A DNA stretch of 11,272 nucleotides from Rhodobacteraceae bacterium UBA6273 (GTDB taxonomy: Bacteria; Pseudomonadota; Alphaproteobacteria; Rhodobacterales; Rhodobacteraceae). This document shows, one piece after another, positions 5,596 through 11,272 of the stretch (positions within the stretch are counted from its first letter, which is position 1; each line of letters starts with the position of its first letter). The translations under genes and the position numbers were made by a program. A model generated the notes under the pieces. That model had not been told where the DNA came from. It saw nothing but the letters and a program-made list of their open reading frames with translations, and did not search any database. The stretch is from contig DJUV01000115.1 in assembly GCA_002440625.1 (NCBI GenBank), forward strand, positions 1-11,272. The letters run 5' to 3'.

Positions 5596-6786
5596 TCAGT
5601 GTCTCAGGATCAGGCTTTCCAGCCCATGGAAATGGTAGAGGTTGGCATAGCGCGGCGGCTCCGCGAGCCGCAGGCCGGGCAGGCGTTCGAAGAGGATCGG
5701 CAGCGCCGTTTGCAGTTCGAGCCGGGCCAAGGGCGCCCCGACGCAGAAATGGATACCGGCGCCGAAGGTGAGGTTGGGTTTGACCGGGCGGGCGGGGTCG
5801 AAGCGCGGCGCGCCGTCCCAGATCTGCGGATCGCGGTTGGCGGCGGCGAGGAGGCAGCCGACCTTGTCGCCGCGCCGGAAGGTCTGGCCTGAAAGCTCGA
5901 CGTCTTCGTAGACCCAGCGGGTGAAGAGATGGAGCGCGGGGTCGAAGCGGAGGATTTCCTCGATGGTGCCGGCGGCCCGGTCGGGTGTGAGGGCGTCGCC
6001 GGAAAAACCGTTCTCCAAGAGCGCCTTGACGCCGTTTCCCAAGGTGTGAACCGTGGCCTCATGCCCGGCATTCAGGAGAAGGATGCAGGTGGTGATCAAC
6101 TCGTCAGTTGAGAGCTTTTCACCCTCCATCTCGGCCGCGATGAGATGGGTGATGAGGTCGTCGGCAGGGCTCGCCCGGCGCTCCTCTACATGGGCGCGCA
6201 TGAAGCTGGCGAAGGCTTCTGCGGCATTCGCGGCGGCATCCTCCATCGCGCGGGTTCGGCGGGCCTGATACATGCCGACCATGGCGTTCGACCATGCCAG
6301 CAGGTCGTCCGCCCGCGCTTCCGGTACGCCCAGAAGCCGGGCGATGATGATGACCGGCAGCTTCTGCGCGAAATGCGTGAGGAGGTCGAAGTCGCCTGCC
6401 GGGAAGGCGTCGATCAGTTGATGCGTGAGGGCGGCGATCTCGGGCTGAAGTGCGGCGATCCGGCGCGAGGTGAAGGCGCGGAGGACGAGGCCCCTGAGCC
6501 GCGTGTGGGTGGGCGCCTCAAGTTCCAGCATCGAATGGGCTTCGACGGCGTAGAAGGGCTTCTGGTGGTCGGGAATCGGTTTGCGCAACTCCGCCGGTTC
6601 CTCGCGGCCAAAGCGCCGGTCGCGCAGGATCGCGCCGACGGTCGCGGCAGAGACGGCGCAGGTCAGGCCGTAGTCCTGCCAATGGAAGAAGGGGCCGTGG
6701 CCCCGCGCGCGTTCGTAGAACGGGTAGGGGTTCTGGACGAAGTCCGGATCGGTCGGCGACTGGCTTAGGTTGGCAAGCGTTTTCAT
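5596..6786 (-). CDS. Cytochrome P450, soluble bacterial type
   Basis: A heme-thiolate monooxygenase of 396 residues, the usual size for soluble class I P450s fed by a ferredoxin and its reductase. Visible hallmarks are the C-helix HTRLR (94-98), the I-helix oxygen-activation motif AGHEAT (240-245), the K-helix ExxR (Glu277-Arg280, EILR), and the heme loop FGAGIHFCVG with proximal Cys348. There is no signal peptide or membrane anchor. The substrate cannot be told. The start at 6786 gives a normal N-terminus (SPTDPDFVQNPYPFYERAR) 31 bp after the EamA stop, but lacks a clear ribosome site; upstream in-frame sequence is arginine/serine-rich antisense of the EamA gene. No dedicated ferredoxin gene is adjacent, though fpr lies about 4 kb away. 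It may be cotranscribed with the EamA permease. Confidence 0.95.
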   Translation of the reverse strand: MKTLANLSQSPTDPDFVQNPYPFYERARGHGPFFHWQDYGLTCAVSAATVGAILRDRRFGREEPAELRKPIPDHQKPFYAVEAHSMLELEAPTHTRLRGLVLRAFTSRRIAALQPEIAALTHQLIDAFPAGDFDLLTHFAQKLPVIIIARLLGVPEARADDLLAWSNAMVGMYQARRTRAMEDAAANAAEAFASFMRAHVEERRASPADDLITHLIAAEMEGEKLSTDELITTCILLLNAGHEATVHTLGNGVKALLENGFSGDALTPDRAAGTIEEILRFDPALHLFTRWVYEDVELSGQTFRRGDKVGCLLAAANRDPQIWDGAPRFDPARPVKPNLTFGAGIHFCVGAPLARLELQTALPILFERLPGLRLAEPPRYANLYHFHGLESLILRH

Positions 6787-6817
6787 GGCGCGAGAAGACC
6801 GTGGCTCGCGGCGAAGA

Positions 6818-7729
6818 TCAAGCCCGCCTTCCTTGCGCGATGAGGACGCCGAGGACGACGATCCCGGCCCCCGCCGCCTGCGCCCAGTTCCACGGCGCGC
6901 CAAGAAGGGTGGCGAAGATCATCACATAGAAGGGGGCGGCGTTGATATGCATGCTGGCGATGCCGATGCCGAGCCTTTCCACGCTGACGATCCAGAGGAT
7001 CTGCGAAATGGCGAGGGAGCCGATGCCATAGACCGCAAGCGCTGCGATTTCGGCCGGGCCGATGGCGGCCCAATTCACCTTGGCCGCGCCCAGCGCGCCG
7101 CCGATGACCCAGGCGAGCGCCATGACCAGCGCCGCCCCGGCAAAGGTGACGGTGGTGCGGCCGATGGAGGAGAGCCCGGGAAAATCGAGGACCGTGCGTT
7201 GCGATCCCCAGGAAAAGGCGAGGACCGAGGCGAAGGCCGCCAGGGCGCCAAGGCCGATGGAAACGCCGCCGAGGCGCGCGAGATAGGCGAGGATGCCGCC
7301 CGCGAGGCTGAGGATCAGGCCGAGGATCAGGCGCGGGCGTACCGGGCGTCGATCGGTCAGGCGTTCCAGCGTGATGCCGACGACCGGCATGGTGGCGGCG
7401 ATGACGGCTGTCGTCACGGCGTCCGTCCGGCTTTGCGCCCAGACCAGAAGGAAGGCGCCGAGGCCGAAGCCGATGCCGCCGAGCCAGAGGCCCTTGCCCC
7501 AGTTTGCCCCGGCGACCGCTGCCCATCCGTCCCGCGCCGCCCAGAGCGGCAGGAGGAAGAGGGCGGCAAGGATCATCCTCAGCGCGCTGAGCGGTAGCGG
7601 CGAGAAGATCTTCAGAAGGTGATCGGCGGCCGGAAACGCCAACGCCCAGATCAGCATGGAGGCCATGCAGATCAGGTTGGCGGCCATCACGTCCGATGGC
7701 GGCGGGGCCGGGTCGATGCGGAGTGTCAC
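6818..7729 (-). CDS. EamA-family (DMT superfamily) permease
   Basis: A 303-residue inner-membrane protein with about ten hydrophobic helices arranged as two EamA halves (about residues 15-145 and 160-300). The first half begins with MAANLICMASMLIWALAFPAAD; the second includes VYGIGSLAISQILWIVSVERLG and ends VVLGVLIAQGRRA. EamA proteins usually export amino acids, metabolites or drugs; no substrate can be assigned. The longest reading starts at GTG 7729. An in-frame ATG at 7687 (residue 15), immediately before the first helix, is equally credible, since neither has a strong ribosome site. The P450 gene follows 31 bp downstream on the same strand. Confidence 0.92.
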   Translation of the reverse strand: MTLRIDPAPPPSDVMAANLICMASMLIWALAFPAADHLLKIFSPLPLSALRMILAALFLLPLWAARDGWAAVAGANWGKGLWLGGIGFGLGAFLLVWAQSRTDAVTTAVIAATMPVVGITLERLTDRRPVRPRLILGLILSLAGGILAYLARLGGVSIGLGALAAFASVLAFSWGSQRTVLDFPGLSSIGRTTVTFAGAALVMALAWVIGGALGAAKVNWAAIGPAEIAALAVYGIGSLAISQILWIVSVERLGIGIASMHINAAPFYVMIFATLLGAPWNWAQAAGAGIVVLGVLIAQGRRA

Positions 7730-7813
7730 GCGCGGGGTCCGTCTTCGTGGTCCGGCTCAGGATGGCGGCTCACCAGTGGGGCCGCAGGCCTGCACGCGAC
7801 AGAAAGGTCGTTC

Positions 7814-8560
7814 TCAGGCGGCAGAGAGGGCGCTCACGATGCCTGCAAAATCGGTAGCCTTCAGCGAGGCGCCGCCGACAAGCGCGCCGTCGACATTCGA
7901 CACCGCAAAGATCTCGACCGCGTTCGAGGGCTTGACCGAACCACCGTAGAGAAGCCGCATCCCCTTGGCATCCGCGCCGAAACGGCGGGTAAGGCGGTCG
8001 CGGAGAAAGTCGTGAACCTCGGCAATCTGTTCAAGGGTAGGGGTGCGGCCGGTGCCGATGGCCCAGACCGGCTCATAGGCGATGACTGTATCGGCGGCGG
8101 TCGCGCCATCGGGGACCGATCCATCAAGCTGGGAGCCGATCACGGCGAGCGTCTGGCCGGCATCACGCTCCCCTTCCGTTTCGCCGACGCAGATGATGCG
8201 GACGAGGCCCGCCGCCGCTGCCGCTTCGGCCTTGGCGCGAACGGTAGCATCGCTCTCGCCGTCATCGGCGCGGCGTTCGGAATGGCCGAGGATCACATGG
8301 GACGCCCCGGCATCGGCCAGCATCGCCGCGGCAATGTCGCCGGTATGGGCGCCGGAGGTCATCGGATGACAGTCCTGACCGCCGACGAGGACATTGCTGT
8401 CCTTGGCCTTCCATGCCATCTGCGCGATCAGCGTCGCGGGCGGGCAGATCAGAACCTCGCAACCCGCGCCCTTCACGGCGGCGGCAAGCGCGTCGATCTC
8501 GGTCAGGCTCGCGGCGGTGCCGTTCATCTTCCAGTTTCCGGCGGCAAGTTTCGTCGGCAT
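7814..8560 (-). CDS. tpiA: Triosephosphate isomerase
   Basis: This glycolytic and gluconeogenic enzyme interconverts dihydroxyacetone phosphate and glyceraldehyde 3-phosphate. The 248-residue TIM barrel shows catalytic Lys11 ([10 protein letters not shown]), electrophilic His93 (GHSERR), catalytic Glu163 with the flexible lid ([15 protein letters not shown]), and the phosphate-binding YGGSVKP. The ATG at 8560 has GAGGG 8 nt upstream; the frame could also open at TTG 8575, overlapping the TfoX gene stop, but the ATG gives the classic N-terminus. It is 11 bp from the TfoX-domain gene and probably cotranscribed with it. The gene is complete with no missing residues. Confidence 0.97.
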   Translation of the reverse strand: MPTKLAAGNWKMNGTAASLTEIDALAAAVKGAGCEVLICPPATLIAQMAWKAKDSNVLVGGQDCHPMTSGAHTGDIAAAMLADAGASHVILGHSERRADDGESDATVRAKAEAAAAAGLVRIICVGETEGERDAGQTLAVIGSQLDGSVPDGATAADTVIAYEPVWAIGTGRTPTLEQIAEVHDFLRDRLTRRFGADAKGMRLLYGGSVKPSNAVEIFAVSNVDGALVGGASLKATDFAGIVSALSAA

Positions 8561-8571
8561 CGGCAAGACCC

Positions 8572-8895
8572 TCAAAGTTCGGAAAGCGCGCTTCTCGCCA
8601 ATGAACAGGCGACGTCAGGATCGTCAAGGGCCGCGTCGGGCAGGCGCCAGTAAGGCATGGAGGTTTCCTTGCCGTCCTTGCGGGTATAGGTCCAGCGCTC
8701 CCATCCTTCGCTGACCATGCGGGCGGCGGCGCTGCCCGCGCCCTTCAGCCAGATCGAGCCGTCAGAATTGAGGATCGCAAAGATCGTGCCGTCGCGGTAG
8801 AGGCAAAGCCCGCCCATCATCTTGCGGTGGGAAAGGGGGCCAAGGCCGGCGAACAGTTCGCGCGCGAAGGCGATGTCGGCCTCGGAAACGCTCAT
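8572..8895 (-). CDS. TfoX N-terminal domain protein
   Basis: A 107-residue protein matching the TfoX/Sxy N-terminal domain: [29 protein letters not shown], then [22 protein letters not shown], and [13 protein letters not shown] near the end. The TfoX C-terminal domain is absent. Full-length TfoX/Sxy co-activates competence genes in gammaproteobacteria; stand-alone N-domains are common in alphaproteobacteria, where the function is not known, so the competence label should not be carried over. The ATG overlaps the stop of the A-type carrier gene by 4 bp, which indicates translational coupling. The tpiA start follows 11 bp downstream. Confidence 0.88.
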   Translation of the reverse strand: MSVSEADIAFARELFAGLGPLSHRKMMGGLCLYRDGTIFAILNSDGSIWLKGAGSAAARMVSEGWERWTYTRKDGKETSMPYWRLPDAALDDPDVACSLARSALSEL

Positions 8896-9263
8896 GCCTT
8901 GGCTGCAGGGGCGGGCATGTCCTTGAACTTGATCGATTCGCCGCAGCCACAGGCTTCGGCGACATTGGGGTTGTTGAACTTGAACCCGGCTTCGAGAAGC
9001 GAGGTTTCATAGTCGATCTCGGTCCCGAAAAGGAACATCTGCGCCATCGGCGCGATCAGCACCCGTGCGCCGTCCTGTTCCACGACCTCATCCATCGGGC
9101 CGGGCTCAGCCGCGAATTCCATCGTGTATTCCATACCGGCGCAACCGCCCTTCTTGACGCCGATCTTCAGCCCATGAGCCTTGTCGCGCGCCATCAGCCG
9201 CGCGATCTGCGCGACCGCACGGGGGGTGATCGTCACCGGGGCCTTGCCGGGAATGCCGAACAT
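8892..9263 (-). CDS. A-type Fe-S carrier, HesB/IscA family (SufA-like)
   Basis: A 123-residue carrier that binds an Fe-S cluster and passes it to apo-proteins. The three ligand cysteines are present in the family pattern: Cys41 (GGCAGMEY), and Cys105 and Cys107 (ACGCGES). The N-terminus (MFGIPGKAPVTITPRAV) and the length are normal, with an alanine-rich tail. The ATG at 9263 has GGAG about 5 nt upstream. It heads a tight unit with the TfoX-domain gene (4-bp overlap) and tpiA. In related genomes this carrier usually follows the DUF59 SUF protein; here that gene is 1.5 kb upstream with SatD and DUF3307 in between. IscA, SufA and ErpA cannot be separated from sequence alone, so no symbol is given. 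Confidence 0.94.
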   Translation of the reverse strand: MFGIPGKAPVTITPRAVAQIARLMARDKAHGLKIGVKKGGCAGMEYTMEFAAEPGPMDEVVEQDGARVLIAPMAQMFLFGTEIDYETSLLEAGFKFNNPNVAEACGCGESIKFKDMPAPAAKA

Positions 9264-9287
9264 ATGCGTCTCCGTTTCCTGACGCTT

Positions 9288-9316
9288 AATCTAAGGATTT
9301 CAGGGAAGGATTCCAA
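9288..9316 (-). promoter_or_regulatory. Possible promoter of the A-type carrier gene
   Basis: TTGGAA (9316-9311) and TAGATT (9293-9288) are separated by exactly 17 nt on the minus strand, each matching 4 of 6 consensus positions, 25 nt before the start codon. The -35 lies inside the 3' end of the DUF3307 gene. Confidence 0.35.
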
Positions 9317-10016
9317 GCGGCGGCAAAGCACCCATCAGAAGGCGGGTCGCATAGGCGAAAAGGATCGCCCAGCCAAAGGAGGCGAGGGTGCCGATGATGA
9401 CATATTCGCCGGCCTGTTGATCCTTCGATGTCGTCTCGAATCTGAGGACCGATTTCGCGGCGACAAGAAAGCCGATCCCGGCGGGCTGGTCGACCATGAC
9501 CAGAAGGAAGATCAGCCCGCGTTCGAGAAGCCCGATCAGCTTGCCGCCGTTCGTCAGCCCCTTCGGCAGGTCGGCACTGGCCCAGGGCTGCATCAGAAGG
9601 CCGACGGCGAAACCGCCGGCGCGGGTGGCAAGGATCGCACCGGCAATGAGCGCCATAAGGCCGGGCAACCAGTCCGCGCCAAGACCGGCCCAGAGGCCGC
9701 CGGCCCAGAGGCCGGGGCTGAGGCTGGCAAGAACGAGGATCGTCCCGAAATGGACCGCCTGATCGGCCAGGAAGGGTCCAAGCCCCGGCCTGCCGAACCG
9801 CGCCTTGGCCCAGTCCGCGCCCCCGTGGGCCAGCGCCAGCGCTGCCAGTTCCCAGGCATCGGCCCGGCCAAGCGCCGCCTGCGCCGTCATCAGGACGATG
9901 ACGGAATGCAGAAGCAATACCCCGGCCCGGCGCTTGTTGGCGGCGATATAGCCGGTCTGCAGCACGAAATCGGCAGTGACATGGGCGAAAAGGAGGGCGG
10001 CGAAGGTTTCGATCAT
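9300..10016 (-). CDS. DUF3307 polytopic membrane protein, SatD partner
   Basis: A 238-residue inner-membrane protein of the DUF3307 family, function unknown. Polar residues fall in or next to predicted helices: His12 and Asp16 (FAHVTADFVLQ), His37 (LLLHSV), His64-x3-Asp68-x2-Lys71 (HGGADWAK) and Asp85-Gln86-x2-His89 (DQAVHF). The C-terminal part (about 155-230: GGKLIGLLERGL, AAKSVLRF, KDQQAGEYVIIGTLASF) follows a layout I recall from DUF3307 proteins. The chosen ATG at 10016 has AAGGA 9 nt upstream; the ATG at 10025 abuts that site. It follows satD on the same strand, 60 bp away. Its base composition is like the neighbours, unlike satD. The His/Asp pattern would suit a membrane-embedded hydrolase or metal site, but this is speculation. 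Confidence 0.88.
   Translation of the reverse strand: MIETFAALLFAHVTADFVLQTGYIAANKRRAGVLLLHSVIVLMTAQAALGRADAWELAALALAHGGADWAKARFGRPGLGPFLADQAVHFGTILVLASLSPGLWAGGLWAGLGADWLPGLMALIAGAILATRAGGFAVGLLMQPWASADLPKGLTNGGKLIGLLERGLIFLLVMVDQPAGIGFLVAAKSVLRFETTSKDQQAGEYVIIGTLASFGWAILFAYATRLLMGALPPLGILP
9685..9714. repeat. Perfect 15-bp tandem duplication inside the DUF3307 gene
   Basis: CCGGCCCAGAGGCCG occurs twice with no gap (9685-9699 and 9700-9714). It is in frame and gives the tandem peptide motif LWAGG-LWAGL in a glycine-rich segment around residues 103-112, probably a recent slippage event. Confidence 0.85.
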
Positions 10017-10076
10017 GGTTGCCATTCCTTGTCTCGACGCAAGCCAATCGAATTGCTTTCACCGATTGCAGGCGAT

Positions 10077-10751
10077 TCAGCTTGCATCGTGAGCGGCTAT
10101 CTCGATCTGCGCCATGGCGTCAGCCAATGCACCGAAGCCAGCCGCATTCAATGACTGCTCCACTGCCTGCCGACTGATCGCGAGGCTTTCAGCGACCTCT
10201 GACCGGGTCGGCTTCCTGGGCCACAACATTCCCCGGACCGCGCGGGCTTGGGCTTGAGTCCAGTCGTCGCTGATGTGGTCGGCGAGCCGCACGCAGGCGC
10301 CGAGGGCGCCACCGGTGGCATGGGCCATAGTTACCGGCGGCTTCATGTTGTCCAAAGCGCCGCCCGAGGCAACAAATACAGGTCCGCCGGCGCTGTTCAG
10401 GTCGCTGCCGCGACCAAGGTCACCTTTACCCTCGGCGATTGCGATCCGAGTTCGGAGTGTTGAGCCCTCGGCCAGGAGAGCGGCCCGCATGTAGAGCGCA
10501 GCGCGAAGAGCAAACGTGGGTTTCGCAAGGTAAATTTGCCAGCCATCGCCCCGATTGCGGGTGAAGCGGGTCGCGACGGTGCGATCGTGCCCCTCGTGCT
10601 TCTGCCAAAAGGAAATCTCGAGAGCGGCATTCTCGAGGGCCGCGAACGCCTCTTCAAGTTCGGCATGAGAGAGCCGCTTAGAATCGATCAGATCGCCAGA
10701 CAGGACAGCGATCTGTGAACTGATTGTGTGATTGCTACCGGCCGAAAACAT
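10077..10751 (-). CDS. SatD-family protein: putative cyclase-like palm plus helix-turn-helix
   Basis: A 224-residue soluble protein resembling the SatD family, named after a Streptococcus mutans acid-tolerance locus; its molecular function is unknown. The N-terminal part reads as strand-helix-strand-strand-helix-strand: IAVLSGDLIDS (14-24), a helix at 29-50, RNRGDGWQIYL (66-75), helix FALRAALYMRAALLA (80-94), and TRIAIAEGKG (101-110). The two GD motifs (Asp20, Asp69) sit where class III cyclases and GGDEF enzymes place metal-binding aspartates. Residues 183-206 (SEVAESLAISRQAVEQSLNAAGF) look like a helix-turn-helix. The start is uncertain: ATG 10751, or TTG 10757 two codons earlier; neither has a strong ribosome site. 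Codons are more AT-ending than in neighbouring genes (ATT, CTT, AAA, TTT), hinting at separate acquisition. The DUF3307 gene follows directly. Confidence 0.8.
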   Translation of the reverse strand: MFSAGSNHTISSQIAVLSGDLIDSKRLSHAELEEAFAALENAALEISFWQKHEGHDRTVATRFTRNRGDGWQIYLAKPTFALRAALYMRAALLAEGSTLRTRIAIAEGKGDLGRGSDLNSAGGPVFVASGGALDNMKPPVTMAHATGGALGACVRLADHISDDWTQAQARAVRGMLWPRKPTRSEVAESLAISRQAVEQSLNAAGFGALADAMAQIEIAAHDAS

Positions 10752-10782
10752 ATGCAAGCAATAAGGCCTGCTTTATAAAAAA

Positions 10783-10800
10783 GCAAGCATTTTGGCTTGC
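10783..10800 (-). terminator. Intrinsic terminator of the DUF59 gene
   Basis: On the minus strand GCAAGC and GCTTGC form a 6-bp stem with a 6-nt loop, immediately followed by TTTTTT. It begins one base after the DUF59 stop codon region. This classic terminator separates the DUF59 unit from satD, so satD needs its own promoter or readthrough. Confidence 0.8.
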
Positions 10801-10801
10801 C

Positions 10802-11167
10802 CTACATAAACCCCAGTTCCAGCCGCGCCTCGTCGGACATCATGTCCATGCCCCATTGCGGGTTGAAGGTCATCTCGACATCGACCTGCTTGACGCCGTC
10901 CAGAGGTTCCACCGCATCGGCGACCCAGCCCGGCATCTCGCCCGCGACCGGGCAGCCCGGCGCGGTCAGGGTCATGATGATCCTGACCTCGTTCTCGGGC
11001 GAAATGTCGATGGTGTAGATCAGCCCGAGGTCGAAGATATTCACCGGAATCTCAGGGTCATAGACGGTCCGGCAAGCCTCCACCACGCCGTCATAGAGAG
11101 GATGGTCGGTTGTGGAGGGGCGGATCAGCGGCGTGCCCTCGATCGGGTCTTTGCTTTCGGCGGTCAT
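10802..11167 (-). CDS. sufT: DUF59/MIP18-family SUF Fe-S assembly protein
   Basis: A 121-residue cytoplasmic protein of the SUF-associated DUF59 group (SufT/YitW/PaaD-like), which helps mature Fe-S proteins. Diagnostic segments are YDPEIPVNIFDLGLIY (36-51), MTLTAPGCPVAGEMPGWV (65-82) with the conserved Cys72, and the C-terminal PQWGMDMMSDEARLELGF (103-120) typical of this SUF branch. The ATG at 11167 is the only sensible start; the ribosome site is poor. It appears monocistronic, with a -10 region about 28 nt upstream and a T-tailed hairpin right after the stop. In relatives it usually lies at the end of a suf operon before the A-type carrier; what lies upstream is outside the window. The symbol is the family usage and is less certain than the family call. 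Confidence 0.92.
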   Translation of the reverse strand: MTAESKDPIEGTPLIRPSTTDHPLYDGVVEACRTVYDPEIPVNIFDLGLIYTIDISPENEVRIIMTLTAPGCPVAGEMPGWVADAVEPLDGVKQVDVEMTFNPQWGMDMMSDEARLELGFM

Positions 11168-11194
11168 CGCGGGGGTCCCGTCAGTTGTTGAGTG

Positions 11195-11214
11195 ATTATA
11201 TAGGAAATTCCCCC
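11195..11214 (-). promoter_or_regulatory. -10 region and operator-like dyad of the DUF59 gene
   Basis: On the minus strand a perfect TATAAT (11200-11195) sits 28 nt before the start codon and is preceded by GGGGGAATTTCCTATA. The core GGAA-A-TTCC (plus strand 11203-11211) is a short dyad. The 12-mer ATATAGGAAATT (plus strand, 11198-11209) is identical to 4945-4956 in the cys promoter, in the same place relative to the -10. No -35 hexamer is evident. Confidence 0.6.
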
Positions 11215-11239
11215 GGGCGCGTAAAGAAGCCCCGCGTCT

Positions 11240-11270
11240 TCGTTGCCCAAAATACCCCCGCCGGAGGCAG
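11240..11270 (-). repeat. Rhodobacterales-type intergenic element, copy 2
   Basis: On the minus strand: CTGCCTCCGGCGGG, then GGTATTTTGGGCAA, then CGAAG. The core matches 13 of 14 bases of the copy at 5572-5585. If such elements follow stop codons, an upstream minus-strand gene ends at or just beyond the right edge of the window. Confidence 0.5.
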
Positions 11271-11272
11271 GC

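Noticed and set aside
6787..6903. N-terminal extension of the P450 frame
   Set aside because: Arginine/serine-rich antisense of the EamA 3' end; the P450 family N-terminus fits the ATG at 6786.
7619..8653. 344-residue plus-strand open frame antisense to tpiA
   Set aside because: Shadow of a complete tpiA; low-complexity, arginine/glycine-rich product.
10039..10085. Nested inverted hexamers between satD and the DUF3307 gene as an attachment site or terminator
   Set aside because: The arms are not collinear (GCAAGC/GCTTGC and CAATCG/CGATTG do not form one stem), there is no T run, and no integrase is present.
9174..10154. 326-residue plus-strand open frame antisense to DUF3307
   Set aside because: Charged, non-globular shadow crossing three real genes.

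Overview
The window is high-GC, gene-dense DNA. Its gene set points to an alphaproteobacterium of the Rhodobacterales (Rhodobacter/Paracoccus relatives): a short bacterial-type ferredoxin-NADP reductase ending in AFVGDGI, a DUF2849-cysI-cysH-DUF934 sulfite/APS reductase operon with a divergent Lrp regulator, a DUF59 SUF-associated protein, and two copies of an intergenic GGTATTT(T/C)GGGCAA element. The family assignment is inference from gene content; no rRNA or other marker is present.

Layout, left to right. (1) 1-215 (-): 5' end of infC, apparently starting at a rare AUA codon. (2) 383-835 (+): a membrane-anchored, alanine-rich helical protein, converging on fpr across a perfect 13-bp hairpin. 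(3) 908-4905 (-): the reductive sulfur block, transcribed DUF2849 -> cysI -> cysH -> DUF934, then, after a hairpin, fpr. (4) 5054-5515 (+): the divergent Lrp/AsnC regulator. The 148-bp gap holds two dyads with centres 42 bp apart, each overlapping a candidate promoter. (5) 5596-7729 (-): a soluble class I-type cytochrome P450 downstream of an EamA/DMT permease. (6) 7814-9263 (-): an A-type Fe-S carrier, a TfoX N-domain protein and triosephosphate isomerase, tightly packed. (7) 9300-10751 (-): a SatD-family protein followed by a polytopic DUF3307 protein. (8) 10802-11167 (-): the DUF59/SufT-like Fe-S assembly protein, with its own -10 region and its own terminator.

How they work together. CysH reduces APS to sulfite and CysI reduces sulfite to sulfide. 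Fpr next door could recharge the ferredoxin or flavodoxin that feeds CysI, since no cysJ flavoprotein gene is present. The Lrp regulator probably controls the cys operon and itself. A 12-mer in the cys promoter (ATATAGGAAATT on the + strand) recurs at the promoter of the DUF59 gene, which suggests shared control of sulfur assimilation and Fe-S assembly.

The most interesting part is the SatD-DUF3307 pair, which lies between two Fe-S genes (DUF59 and A-type carrier) that I recall as neighbours in related suf loci. SatD reads like a nucleotidyl-cyclase/GGDEF-type palm domain (SGDLIDS ... RGDGW ... TRIAIAEG) plus a C-terminal helix-turn-helix. DUF3307 has conserved-looking His/Asp/Lys residues in or near predicted membrane helices. 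A nucleotide-signalling or membrane-enzyme module is a testable hypothesis, not a demonstrated function. No gene-free stretch exceeds 300 bases, and I saw no tRNA, rRNA, CRISPR array or insertion sequence.
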